A stretch of 64,000 nucleotides of DNA from Hymenobacter sp. YIM 151858-1 (lineage in GTDB: Bacteria > Bacteroidota > Bacteroidia > Cytophagales > Hymenobacteraceae): positions 3,348,001-3,412,000 of the forward strand of contig NZ_CP110136.1 in the NCBI RefSeq assembly GCF_025979705.1, read 5' to 3'. Positions within the stretch are counted from its first letter, which is position 1. Every line of letters begins with the position of its first letter. The translations under genes were made by a program, and so were the position numbers. The notes under the pieces are model-generated. The model was not told the origin of the DNA. It was given only the letters and a program-made list of their open reading frames with translations, and ran no database searches. Shown here piece after piece: positions 31,853-39,649 of this stretch.

Positions 31853-32785
31853 TCAGGCCAGCCCATTGCCCCGCGCAGCCGTGGCGGTACCTAGGCCGCC
31901 CGGTTGCGCGGGGCTGTTGTCGTCGGCGGGTTGCATGTACACCATTTGGCGCGGCAAGGGTATTTCGATGCGGTGGGCGTTGAAGGCTTCGTTGATGCGC
32001 AGAATGGCCTCGCTGCGCGCCCCGATGTAGTCGACCTGCCGGCGGTAGGGCACCCAAAAGCGCACCTCAAACGTGATGCCGCGGTCGGCGAAGCTGCTGA
32101 ACATCACCTCGATGGGTCGGCCTTCAATCACGTGCGGCACGGTAGCCACGGCTTCGCGCACCACGGTTTGCACCTGCCGCAGATTGGAGCCGTAGGCCAC
32201 AATGCAGTCGAGGTCGATGCGGCGCATGGTGTTTTCGGTGAAGTTGATGAGCGGGTTCTCGAACACCTTGCGGTTGGGCACGCGCACCAGCTCGCCGGTG
32301 GTTTGGCGGATATCGGTGGTGCGCAGGCTGATGCGCTCCACATACCCGAAAAACGTGTTCGACTCCACCACGTCGCCCACATTAAAAGGCCGCTGCAAGG
32401 CGATGATGATGCCGCTGATGAAATTGGCCGCTATGTCCTGAAACGCGAAACCCAGGGCCAAACCCAGAATACCCACGCCGGCCAGCAGCGAGGTTACGGT
32501 TTTCTGCAGGTTGAGCACCTCCAGCACGAAAAACACGCCTACCAGCAGCGTGGCCATGTAGGCCAGCGTGCCTGTGAGGCTGTTGAGCGTAGCGCTGGCC
32601 GAAAACCTGGGCAACAGCCGTTGGGTGGCGCGCTGCACAAGGCGGGCAACCAGAAAGGTAAGCGCCAGCAGCAGCGCGGCTATCAGCAGGTTGGGCAGCA
32701 TTACAACCAGCTGCCGAAACCAAACCAGCAGCTTGTTATACAGCAAATCCAGTGCGCGTTCGAACTCCGTCACGACACCAAGCAT
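31853..32785 (-). CDS. Small-conductance mechanosensitive channel, MscS family
   Basis: A 310-residue membrane protein with three to four N-terminal helices, the pore-lining helix with SLLAGVGILGLALGFAFQDI, and the MscS beta domain starting SGIIIALQRPFNVGDVVESN and GYVERISLRTTDIRQTTGEL. The C-terminal alpha/beta part ends in a short disordered tail. It releases solutes on hypo-osmotic shock. The ATG at 32785 is favoured (MLGVVTEFERALDLL). It is convergent with the esterase gene. Confidence 0.92.
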   Translation of the reverse strand: MLGVVTEFERALDLLYNKLLVWFRQLVVMLPNLLIAALLLALTFLVARLVQRATQRLLPRFSASATLNSLTGTLAYMATLLVGVFFVLEVLNLQKTVTSLLAGVGILGLALGFAFQDIAANFISGIIIALQRPFNVGDVVESNTFFGYVERISLRTTDIRQTTGELVRVPNRKVFENPLINFTENTMRRIDLDCIVAYGSNLRQVQTVVREAVATVPHVIEGRPIEVMFSSFADRGITFEVRFWVPYRRQVDYIGARSEAILRINEAFNAHRIEIPLPRQMVYMQPADDNSPAQPGGLGTATAARGNGLA

Positions 32786-32891
32786 AAAATACGGCAAGAG
32801 GTGGATGTGCAGTAAGTACGCAACCCACCCCAAACCGGCTAGGCCGCTTGCCCGCTGACTAGGTGCCGATCAGCGCCGTTGCACCTAAGGC

Positions 32892-34187
32892 CTAGCCTTG
32901 CCGCTGCGCAATAATGACTTCGGCCACCTCGCGGCCGGTTGCCATAGCGCCGTTCAGCGAGGGGTACGAGGCCCAGTCGCCGCAACGGTACAGGCCCTCG
33001 GCCAGCTGCAGCGGCTGGCGCGCCGGCTGCCCGGCTTCGTACGCGGGCAGGGCCTGCTCGAGGTGGTAGGTACCTAGGCGCCGCCACTTGCCGGCAGCCG
33101 GGCCAAACCACGCCATCAGCTCCTCGCGCAGGCGGTGGGCCAGGTCGTCGTCGGCGAGGCCGTGGTGGCCGTGCGTACTCACCGACACCAATGTTTGCCC
33201 TACCGGGGCGTACTCCTGCGCCACATCGCTCAGGAATGCCACGTTTTGCGCCAACGGGTTGGGGGCAGCGTTCAGGCGCAGCAGGCCGTCGGCGCGGCCA
33301 GGCGAGCGGCCTTCGGCGGCAAAGTACGTACAGGTGGTGCGGCGCGCTTTGGTGGGCTCGTGGGCACCTAGGGCAGGTACCAGCTTGCGCAGGGCGGGGC
33401 CATTGGTGGCCAACACCACGGCGCTGCCTTCGTAGCTGCGGCCGTCGGTGAGCTGCACCCTAGGTCCGCCGTCGAGGGCGGCTACGCGGGCGTGCAGCAC
33501 CACGCTTTCGGCCGGGAGCCGGGCGGCCAGTTGCCTGGGTATTTCCTGGATGCCGCGGGCGGGCAGGGCGGCGTCGCCCTCCACAAACTGCTTGAACACG
33601 AACTCGAAGAAGTTGCTGGCCGTGGTCAGTTCCCGATCAAGGTACACGCCCCCGAAAAACGGCCGGAAGAAGGATTCGATGATTTGCTCGCTCCAGCCGT
33701 AGCGCCGCAAAAACGTGAGCGTATCGGTGGAGGGGCGCGCCAGCAGCTCCTCGTTGCTGCGCCGGCTTACGTGCTGCGCCAGGCTTACCAGGCGCAGTTT
33801 ATCAGCCAGGGTACCAATGGGAGCCGCAATGGAAGCCAGCCCGCGCACCGGCTGCCGCAGCGGGTTGCGCAGGGTAATTTCCTGCCCGTAAGGCAGCCGG
33901 ATAACGGCCCCGGAGGTAAAGGTTTTCAGCTGCAGCGCGCCGTAGTCTAGCAGGCGCTGCACCTCGGGGTATTTGGTGAGCAGGATCTGGAAGCCGTGGT
34001 CGAGCCGGAAGCCATCGGGCGTGACGTCGGTGCGCACGCGGCCACCCACGGCATCGGAGGCTTCGAGCAGCAGCACCGGCAGGCCGGCGCGGTGCAGGTA
34101 GCAGGCGCACGTAAGGCCGGCCATGCCGCCGCCAACAATGATTACGGGCTTCGGAGCAGCCGGAGAGGAGGGAGCTTCAGCATTCAT
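32892..34187 (-). CDS. FAD-dependent oxidoreductase (protoporphyrinogen oxidase-like)
   Basis: A 431-residue flavoprotein with an N-terminal FAD motif (VIIVGGGMAGLTCACYLHRA, then LLLEASDAVGGRVRTDV) and the C-terminal FAD contact YRCGDWASYPSLNGAMATG. It belongs to the amine oxidase/desaturase/HemY superfamily, in the subgroup seen in cyanobacteria and Bacteroidota near carotenoid or photosynthesis-related genes. The substrate is unknown. The ATG at 34187 opens a disordered leader (NAEAPSSPAAPKP) before the FAD domain. A repeat-filled gap of about 290 bases lies upstream. Confidence 0.85.
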   Translation of the reverse strand: MNAEAPSSPAAPKPVIIVGGGMAGLTCACYLHRAGLPVLLLEASDAVGGRVRTDVTPDGFRLDHGFQILLTKYPEVQRLLDYGALQLKTFTSGAVIRLPYGQEITLRNPLRQPVRGLASIAAPIGTLADKLRLVSLAQHVSRRSNEELLARPSTDTLTFLRRYGWSEQIIESFFRPFFGGVYLDRELTTASNFFEFVFKQFVEGDAALPARGIQEIPRQLAARLPAESVVLHARVAALDGGPRVQLTDGRSYEGSAVVLATNGPALRKLVPALGAHEPTKARRTTCTYFAAEGRSPGRADGLLRLNAAPNPLAQNVAFLSDVAQEYAPVGQTLVSVSTHGHHGLADDDLAHRLREELMAWFGPAAGKWRRLGTYHLEQALPAYEAGQPARQPLQLAEGLYRCGDWASYPSLNGAMATGREVAEVIIAQRQG

Positions 34188-34267
34188 ACCCTGCCCAAAC
34201 TGCGAAACTGGCCGGAAGGTTGGGCCCGCAGTAGTCCGCATTCCCCGTTAGTAACTCCTGACCTAGG

Positions 34268-34475
34268 GATGTAGCGCGGGCTTCAGCCCGCGTTTGATGG
34301 AACAACTACGGTTGAATGGCAAGCGCCCAAACGATTTCGTTCACGCCAACGCGGGCTGAAGCCCGCGCTACATCGCGCCAGACCGCGCAACACGCAACGA
34401 TTGAAGTTACTATCTGTGGACGCGGACTACAACCGTAGGTCGGCGTAGCCAAAGCACGCGCTACAGTGCGCTACG
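34268..34475. repeat. REP-like inverted repeats (family K)
   Basis: GATGTAGCGCGGGCTTCAGC (34268-34287) continues to CCGCGTTT and is mirrored by AACGCGGGCTGAAGCCCGCG (34349-34368) plus CTACATC. Each arm contains its own short palindrome (GCGGGCTTCAGCCCGC), as in REP/BIME elements. A diverged partner (CGTAGGTCGGCGTAGC ... GCGCTACGG) follows up to 34475. No gene is seen in the 34188-34477 gap. Confidence 0.85.
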
Positions 34476-34477
34476 GC

Positions 34478-35119
34478 TTACCACAAGCGGCGGCGCTTCG
34501 GGATTTTGCGGGTTTTCTGGGTGTAGAACTCGGCCACGCCCTTGCGCGTCATCGGGATGCTCCAGCGGCCGATCAGTTGCCCGGCCACGTAGCCCGTGAG
34601 CTGCTTGCCGGGGTAGGTATCGGCCAAAAGCTGAGCATCGGCGGTGGCTACATCGGTGCCTACTTGCCCGTGGCAGCGCAGGCACATATCGTTGGGCATC
34701 AGCACCAAGGGGCTTTCCACCAGAAACTTATCCTGGCCGGGGCGCTGGGCGCGCAGCGAGTCGGCCTCGGAAATGGGCCGGGGCGGCAGCAGCTCGCGGT
34801 GGGGCTGCGCCTCCAGCTCGCGGGCCAGCGCCAACACGGCCGGTAAGCGCTCGGGCTGGCAAAAGGGATGCGCGGCGGCCACGCCACCGGCGTTGAGGCG
34901 CTCGGTAAGTTGGGCACGCCAGCCACGGTCGGCGGTGCGGGTAAGCGAGTCGGAGGCCCAGCGCGCCGCCTGCAGCAATTGCTCGGGCTTGATGCGCTTG
35001 GGCTGAAAGTTCTCGACCTCGCGGGCAATTTCCTTGGTGTTCTCTAGGTGCTCAACCTGGTCGGGGCGGCAGGCAGCCAGCAGGGGCAACAGGGCCAGTA
35101 GGGATAGGCTTCGGCGCAT
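34478..35119 (-). CDS. Single-heme lipoprotein, Tll0287/DUF3365-like
   Basis: A 213-residue lipoprotein: signal LSLLALLPLLAAC with lipobox LAAC, then a helical N-terminal domain and one c-type heme site CLRCH at about residues 148-152 (MPNDMCLRCHGQVG), followed by TYPGKQLTGYVAGQLIGRWS and a basic tail. This matches the DUF3365 sensor-like cytochrome family. Such proteins bind heme in the periplasm and often act as redox or gas sensors; here it is free-standing. The ATG at 35119 is divergent from prfA, with a 94-base promoter spacer. Confidence 0.85.
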   Translation of the reverse strand: MRRSLSLLALLPLLAACRPDQVEHLENTKEIAREVENFQPKRIKPEQLLQAARWASDSLTRTADRGWRAQLTERLNAGGVAAAHPFCQPERLPAVLALARELEAQPHRELLPPRPISEADSLRAQRPGQDKFLVESPLVLMPNDMCLRCHGQVGTDVATADAQLLADTYPGKQLTGYVAGQLIGRWSIPMTRKGVAEFYTQKTRKIPKRRRLW

Positions 35120-35170
35120 ATAGCAAAACGACAACACTGCCGGAACCACTCCCGGGCCCGACGGGTTTTG

Positions 35171-35178
35171 TACCTTTG
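35171..35178 (+). promoter_or_regulatory. -7 promoter box for prfA
   Basis: TACCTTTG, 35 bases before the prfA ATG, matches TAnnTTTG. Confidence 0.6.
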
Positions 35179-35213
35179 CAAAAGTACCGCCCAAATTCGG
35201 ACCCCAACGACCG

Positions 35214-36287
35214 ATGCTCGACAAATTAGAGGCTATCAACCAGCGCTTCAACGACGTGAGCCAGCAACTGCTGGACCCCGAGGTCATGAGCGACATGAAG
35301 CGCTATAAGGCCCTCAACAAAGAATACAAAGACCTCAACAAGATTGTAACGGAGTACAAAGCTTACCAGAGCGTACTCTCGAACATCGAAGGCGCCCGCG
35401 AAGTAATTGCCACGGAGAAGGACCAGGACTTCCGCCAGATGGCAAAAGAGGAGCTGGATATGCTGCTGCCCGAGCAGGAACGCCTCGAAGCCGTCATCAA
35501 AGACCTGCTGATTCCGAAGGATCCGAACGATTCCAAGGACGTCATCATGGAAATCCGGGCCGGGGCCGGCGGCGACGAAGCCGCGCTGTTTGCCGGCGAC
35601 TTGCAGCGCATGTACATGCGCTTTGCCGAAAAGCAGGGCTGGAAGATGGAGCTCATCGACGCGATGGAAGGCACCGCGGGCGGCTACAAAGAAATTATTG
35701 TGGCGGTGCGCGGCGAAGACGTGTACGGCAAGCTGAAGTTCGAATCGGGCGTGCACCGCGTGCAGCGCGTGCCGGCCACCGAAACCCAGGGCCGCATCCA
35801 TACCTCGGTAGCGTCTATTGTGGTGCTGCCCGAGGCTGAGGAGTTCGACATCGAGCTGAACATGAACGACATCCGCAAGGACTTGTTCTGCGCCTCGGGC
35901 CCCGGTGGTCAGTCGGTAAACACCACGTACTCGGCCGTGCGCCTCACGCACTTGCCCACCGGCCTGGTGGCCCAGTGCCAGGACCAGAAGTCGCAGATGA
36001 AGAACTTCGACAAGGCCCTGCAGGTACTTCGCTCGCGCGTGTACGAAATGGAGCTGGCCAAGAAGAACGAAGCCGAAGGCGCCCAGCGCAAGAGCATGAT
36101 CGGCGGCGGCGACCGTTCGGATAAAATCCGCACCTACAATTACCCGCAAGGCCGCGTTACCGACCACCGCATCGGCTACACGGTGTACAACCTGGTATCG
36201 GTGATGGATGGCAACATCGACGACTTCGTGGAGCAGCTGCGCATTGCCGAAAGCGCCGAGCGCCTGCAAGAAGGCACGGTAGCTTAA
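35214..36287 (+). CDS. prfA: Peptide chain release factor 1
   Basis: A 357-residue class I release factor. The stop-codon reading motif is PAT (VQRVPATETQG), typical of RF1, which reads UAA and UAG, and the catalytic GGQ is in ASGPGGQSVNTTYSAVRLTH. Further RF1 hallmarks are MEIRAGAGGDEAALFAGDLQ and DKIRTYNYPQGRVTDHRIG. It releases peptides at stop codons. Several genes in this window end in TAG inside CCTAGG sites, which RF1 would read. A TACCTTTG box lies upstream; a family A inverted repeat and a terminator follow. Confidence 0.97.
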   Translation: MLDKLEAINQRFNDVSQQLLDPEVMSDMKRYKALNKEYKDLNKIVTEYKAYQSVLSNIEGAREVIATEKDQDFRQMAKEELDMLLPEQERLEAVIKDLLIPKDPNDSKDVIMEIRAGAGGDEAALFAGDLQRMYMRFAEKQGWKMELIDAMEGTAGGYKEIIVAVRGEDVYGKLKFESGVHRVQRVPATETQGRIHTSVASIVVLPEAEEFDIELNMNDIRKDLFCASGPGGQSVNTTYSAVRLTHLPTGLVAQCQDQKSQMKNFDKALQVLRSRVYEMELAKKNEAEGAQRKSMIGGGDRSDKIRTYNYPQGRVTDHRIGYTVYNLVSVMDGNIDDFVEQLRIAESAERLQEGTVA

Positions 36288-36292
36288 TGGAG

Positions 36293-36382
36293 CTGTTAGC
36301 TTTTGGCTGTTAGCTGTTAGCTTACAGGCATCAGCCCTAAGCCAAAAAGCCTGATAGCTAACAGCTGTCAGCTAATAGCTAC
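36293..36382. repeat. Inverted repeat (family A, GCTGTTAGC)
   Basis: GAGCTGTTAGCTTTTGGCTG (36296-36315) and TTAGCTGTTAGCTT pair with AGCCTGATAGCTAACAGCTG and TCAGCTAATAGCT up to 36380. It is the second copy of the family seen at 592-740, directly after prfA. Confidence 0.8.
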
Positions 36383-36386
36383 CCCC

Positions 36387-36417
36387 AAACGGACCTTGCT
36401 GCGGTGAGGTCCGTTTT
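36387..36417. terminator. Terminator hairpin after prfA
   Basis: AAACGGACCT pairs with AGGTCCGTTT around TGCTGCGGTG, followed by TTTTCTTG. Confidence 0.85.
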
Positions 36418-36503
36418 TTCTTGCCCAAGCTCGTTTCTTTGTATTCTCACCTAGCGTTGCTGCAGGCCGCCGGCAACTCGCATCCTCCTGATTGCTCCTG
36501 CCC

Positions 36504-37100
36504 ATGGATTGTTCGCGTTGCATCACGCTCGAGAATAGCCGCGTACGGCTGCGGCCGCTCGAAGCCTCGGACTTCGATGCGCTAAAGCAGATTGCCTTCG
36601 ACGCCGATATCTGGCGCTACCAAACCATATCGGCGCCGCGCGACAACATGGCCCTGGCCGCCTACCTGGCGCAAACGCTGAAGGACCGGCAACAAGGCAA
36701 GCGCTACCCCTTCGCCATCATCGACCTGGAAACCGGGCGCCTGGCGGGCAGCACCAGCTACGGCAGCTTTGCCATGCCCGATGGCCGCCTCGAAATCGGG
36801 TGGACGTGGCTGGGTAAGGAGTTTCAGCGCACGGGCGTAAACCGGGCGGCCAAGCACTTGCTGCTGAAGTACGCCTTTGGCGAGCTGGGCTGCGAACGGG
36901 TAGAGCTGAAAACCGACCTACGCAACCACCAGTCGCAGGAAGCCATGCGGCGCATGGGAGCCGTACAGGAGGGCATATTGCGCAGCCACATGGCCCTGCC
37001 CGATGGCTCGCGCCGCGACTCGGTGTATTTCAGCATCTTGCGCTCGGAGTGGGATAAGCTGCGCCAGTCGGTATTTCGCGAGTACGACGGCCGTGGCTAA
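36504..37100 (+). CDS. GNAT-family N-acetyltransferase (RimJ/RimL type)
   Basis: A 198-residue GNAT enzyme of the Acetyltransf_3 subgroup: TLENSRVRLRPLEASDFDAL, FAIIDLETGRLAGSTSYGSF, IGWTWLGKEFQRTGVNRAAK and RVELKTDLRNHQSQEAMRRM are in the usual order for binding acetyl-CoA. It probably acetylates a protein N-terminus or a small amine. The ATG at 36504 is chosen. The gene's last 8 bases overlap the GTG start of dgkA, which implies coupled translation. Confidence 0.9.
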   Translation: MDCSRCITLENSRVRLRPLEASDFDALKQIAFDADIWRYQTISAPRDNMALAAYLAQTLKDRQQGKRYPFAIIDLETGRLAGSTSYGSFAMPDGRLEIGWTWLGKEFQRTGVNRAAKHLLLKYAFGELGCERVELKTDLRNHQSQEAMRRMGAVQEGILRSHMALPDGSRRDSVYFSILRSEWDKLRQSVFREYDGRG

Positions 37101-37494
37101 GCCCCCAAGCCGGCCCCGCCGCCGTTGGCGCCACGAGGTAGCCTCGTTTGGCTACGCCTTGCAGGGCATTGGCGAAGCGCTGAAATCGGAACCGCACCTT
37201 CGCTTTCATGCCCTGGCCACGGTGGCAGCCGTTGCCCTAGGTGCGTGGCTGCAAGTGCCTAGGTACGACTGGGCCTTGCTGGCGCTGGCCATTGGCGCCG
37301 TCTGGACGGCCGAGCTGTTGAACACCGCCGTGGAAAGCATCGTCGATTTGGTGTCGCCCGAGTTTCATGTGCTGGCCGGCCGCGCCAAAGACGTTGCCGC
37401 GGGCGCCGTGCTGTTGGCCTCGGTGGCCGCGGTGGTGGTGGGTTTGCTGGTGTTTGGCCCGCCGCTATGGGCCAAGCTGCTGCCGCTGCTGTAG
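37093..37494 (+). CDS. dgkA: Diacylglycerol kinase / undecaprenol kinase family
   Basis: A 133-residue membrane enzyme with the DgkA signature: an N-terminal RHEVASFGYALQGIGEALKS, three hydrophobic helices, and the active-site segment AELLNTAVESIVDLVSPEFH (Glu-Asn-Thr-Ala-Val/Ile-Glu pattern; Glu and Asp conserved) followed by RAKDVAAGAVLLASVAA. It phosphorylates diacylglycerol or undecaprenol in the inner membrane. Translation begins at a GTG (37093) that overlaps the GNAT gene stop. Its stop TAG directly abuts the TAG of convergent kptA (TAGCTA at 37492-37497). Confidence 0.9.
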   Translation: MAKPPSRPRRRWRHEVASFGYALQGIGEALKSEPHLRFHALATVAAVALGAWLQVPRYDWALLALAIGAVWTAELLNTAVESIVDLVSPEFHVLAGRAKDVAAGAVLLASVAAVVVGLLVFGPPLWAKLLPLL

Positions 37495-38049
37495 CTACTC
37501 GGCGGCACCTAGGATAAACTGCGGCGGTACGCTATCCGTCAGCCACACGCCGTTTCCGGATTGATAGAACGGGTGCCCTAGGTCGTGCATCTGCCTGGCG
37601 GCAATGGCCAGTACCACGGGCCGGCCGTAGCGCTGGCCCACGCTGCGGGCGGTAGCCACATCAGCCGAAAGATGCACGTGGTGGCGCTTTTGCCGGAGCA
37701 GGCCGTGCTCCCGAATGCTGGCCAGGTTGCGCTCGGCCGTGCCGTGGTACAGCAGCGCGGGTGGCATTTGCGGCTGATAACCTAGCTCGATGGCAACGGA
37801 ATGGCCTTGGTTGGCCCGAATGCGCTGCCCATCGGGGCTGAAGGCAAAACGCTGCTTGTCGTTGTGGTCCACCACGGCTTGTAGGGTAGCCCGACTGACG
37901 CCACGACCGTGCTGCTGCAAGCGCTCCAGCAGTTCTGCTACATCGGCCCAGCCGGCGTCATCGAGCCGGAGGCCGATAAGCTGCGGCTGGTGGCGCAGCA
38001 CCAACGACAGAAACTTGCTCAGGCGGCGGTCGGAATCGGGAGTAGCCAT
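37495..38049 (-). CDS. kptA: RNA 2'-phosphotransferase (KptA/Tpt1)
   Basis: A 184-residue KptA/Tpt1 protein. LSKFLSLVLRHQPQLIGLRL carries the conserved Arg-His pair, LLYHGTAERNLASIREHGLL and RHHVHLSADVATARSVGQRY give the NAD+-binding half with a second Arg/His set, and the C-terminus matches the family (GVWLTDSVPPQF). It removes an internal 2'-phosphate from RNA using NAD+. In yeast this follows tRNA ligation; in bacteria the natural substrate is unclear. No RNA ligase gene is nearby. Confidence 0.94.
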   Translation of the reverse strand: MATPDSDRRLSKFLSLVLRHQPQLIGLRLDDAGWADVAELLERLQQHGRGVSRATLQAVVDHNDKQRFAFSPDGQRIRANQGHSVAIELGYQPQMPPALLYHGTAERNLASIREHGLLRQKRHHVHLSADVATARSVGQRYGRPVVLAIAARQMHDLGHPFYQSGNGVWLTDSVPPQFILGAAE

Positions 38050-38111
38050 GGCGGCGCTGATTGCGTAAGGGAAAAGTACGTAAGCCCGTCTGGCAACGCC
38101 GGGGCAAGTTG

Positions 38112-38119
38112 TAGATTTG
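38112..38119 (+). promoter_or_regulatory. -7 promoter box for the DUF6970-like lipoprotein
   Basis: TAGATTTG, 22 bases before the ATG at 38142, fits TAnnTTTG. Confidence 0.5.
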
Positions 38120-38141
38120 CCGCCTTCCCTCGAAAAAGCCT

Positions 38142-38609
38142 ATGCGCTGTATTGCTGCTTTTGCCCTAGGTGCCGTGCTGCTGAGCGGCTCGTGCGCCCG
38201 CCGCGTCGACCTGACCACGCCCACCGATACCTCGGAGCCCAGGGCCACGGGCAACGCCTCGACGCCCGCACCTACTACCACGCCAACCACCATTCCCGTG
38301 CCCGACGGCGGTCAGATTCCCTTCGACAAGCGCAACCGCCCCACGTGGCTGGACAACAAAATCAGCAAGTACCTGGCAGCCAAGCCCGAGAACCCGCCCA
38401 TCCGCATCCTGAGCTACCAGTACAACGGCCAGACGGTGTACTACGAATCGGCACCCTGCTGCGACCAGTTTACCACGCTCTACGATGCCAAAGGCAACGT
38501 TTTGTGCAGCCCCGATGGCGGCATTACCGGCCGCGGCGACGGCCGCTGCCCCGATTTTGAGAAGACCCGCACCAACGAACAATTGGTGTGGCAGGACCCG
38601 AGGAAGTAG
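38142..38609 (+). CDS. Lipoprotein with C-terminal DUF6970-like domain
   Basis: A 155-residue lipoprotein: signal MRCIAAFALGAVLLSGSC with lipobox SGSC, a Thr/Pro-rich linker (STPAPTTTPTTIPVPDG), and a C-terminal domain with RNRPTWLDNKISKYLAAKPE, GQTVYYESAPCCDQFTTLYD and CSPDGGITGRGDGRCPDF. The Cys-Cys and following Cys residues are conserved in a family (DUF6970, from memory) of small Bacteroidota periplasmic proteins. No function is known. It is divergent from kptA. A repeat arm (family G) begins right after the stop. Confidence 0.82.
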   Translation: MRCIAAFALGAVLLSGSCARRVDLTTPTDTSEPRATGNASTPAPTTTPTTIPVPDGGQIPFDKRNRPTWLDNKISKYLAAKPENPPIRILSYQYNGQTVYYESAPCCDQFTTLYDAKGNVLCSPDGGITGRGDGRCPDFEKTRTNEQLVWQDPRK

Positions 38610-39075
38610 TTGGTAGTTAGTACAGGGTATTTGGTGCCGAGTACTCAGTACTAACTACCCAGTACCAGACCCCCATGCACGACTTCCGGAAGCTGCGCGT
38701 GTGGCAGGAGGCTATTGAACTGGTAGTGCAGGTATACGCGGCCACACGGCAATTTCCGCCGGAAGAGAGGTTCAACCTCAGCAGTCAGCTAACCCGCGCC
38801 GCCGTTTCTATTCCGTCGAACATAGCCGAAGGTGCTGGCCGGATACCAAACGGGGAATTCGTGCATTTCCTGGGCATTGCCAGCGGCTCCTGCTCCGAAG
38901 TGCCTACGCAACTCATCATTGCTCAACGCTTAAACTACCTCACCTCCCAACAATACAACGTAATGGAGCAACGCCTGAATGCCATTCAGCGCATGACGGC
39001 TACGCTAATCAAGAACCTGCGTAATCAGCAGTGAAGCGCCGTCTTACTACTGAATACCTAGTACCACCTACTGAC
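38605..39075. repeat. Family G arms flanking a second S23-like gene
   Basis: Left of the gene, AGTTGGTAGTTAGTACAGGG (about 38609-38628) pairs within itself with GAGTACTCAGTACTAACTAC and CCAGTACC (to about 38667). Right of the gene, CTACTGAATACCTAGTACCA (about 39045-39064) is an inverted, diverged copy of the GGTGCCGAGTACTCAGTA part. The gene 38675-39034 lies between the two. Confidence 0.6.
38675..39034 (+). CDS. Four-helix-bundle protein, S23/IVS family
   Basis: A 119-residue, almost full-length family member (MHDFRKLRVWQEAIELVVQV, FPPEERFNLSSQLTRAAVSI, PSNIAEGAGRIPNGEFVHFL, GIASGSCSEVPTQLIIAQRL) with the hallmark start HDFRKLRVWQEA and N-I-A-E-G turn. Function is unknown; relatives occur in 23S rRNA intervening sequences and as Avd in diversity-generating retroelements. 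Like the copy at 15603-16028, it lies between low-complexity inverted arms and has no obvious functional link to its neighbours. There is no reverse transcriptase or variable repeat near it. Confidence 0.92.
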   Translation: MHDFRKLRVWQEAIELVVQVYAATRQFPPEERFNLSSQLTRAAVSIPSNIAEGAGRIPNGEFVHFLGIASGSCSEVPTQLIIAQRLNYLTSQQYNVMEQRLNAIQRMTATLIKNLRNQQ

Positions 39076-39076
39076 A

Positions 39077-39556
39077 ATGATTAACACGATCGAAAAGCTC
39101 GGCGCCTACAACGTGTGGGCCAATGGCAAACTGCTCAGCCACCTCGATGGCATTGTAGCCAACGGCCAACCGCTACCCGAGCGCGCCCTTCGCCTGTTTA
39201 GCCACGTACTGAACGCCCAGGCCATTTGGCTGGCCCGCCTTACCGGCACCCAAAGCCCCGTGAAGGTGTGGCAGGAGCACGATTTGCAAGGCCTGCACAA
39301 GCTGCACCAGCAAACCTCGCCCTCGCTGCACCAATACATGCAGGATGCCGACGATGCCGAGATGACGCGCATGATCAGCTACGCCAACTCGCTGGGCAAC
39401 GCCTACGACAGCCAGGTGTCGGATATCCTGACGCACGTGTGTGTGCACGCCAACTACCACCGCGCGCAAGTAGCTACCGATTTGCGCCAGAACGGGTTAG
39501 AGCCCATCAACACCGATTTTATTACCTATTGCCGCGAGCTGGCCGGCCAGGCCTAA
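39077..39556 (+). CDS. DinB-family protein
   Basis: A 159-residue DinB/YfiT four-helix protein: LGAYNVWANGKLLSHLDGIV, LRLFSHVLNAQAIWLARLTG with the first metal His, and DILTHVCVHANYHRAQVATD with HxxxH-type metal ligands, then LRQNGLEPINTDFITYCREL. DinB-like proteins are putative metal-dependent thiol transferases induced by damage or stress. There is no signal peptide. It ends at a good terminator (39591-39618). Confidence 0.93.
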   Translation: MINTIEKLGAYNVWANGKLLSHLDGIVANGQPLPERALRLFSHVLNAQAIWLARLTGTQSPVKVWQEHDLQGLHKLHQQTSPSLHQYMQDADDAEMTRMISYANSLGNAYDSQVSDILTHVCVHANYHRAQVATDLRQNGLEPINTDFITYCRELAGQA

Positions 39557-39590
39557 GCCGCGTAACCTAGGGGGCCGCTCCCTGCGTTTC

Positions 39591-39618
39591 AAAACCCTTC
39601 CGCCCAGGAAGGGTTTTT
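39591..39618. terminator. Terminator hairpin after dinB-like gene
   Basis: AAAACCCTTCC pairs with GGAAGGGTTTT around GCCCA, followed by TTATTG. Confidence 0.88.
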
Positions 39619-39649
39619 TATTGCTCCTTCACCCTATCAGCCCAAAACC

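Noticed and set aside
30361-31866. Long antisense open frame (501 codons) opposite the erythromycin-esterase-like gene
   Set aside because: Shadow frame of a GC-rich gene; composition is rich in His/Gly/Val with no family motif, while the plus strand has clear family motifs.
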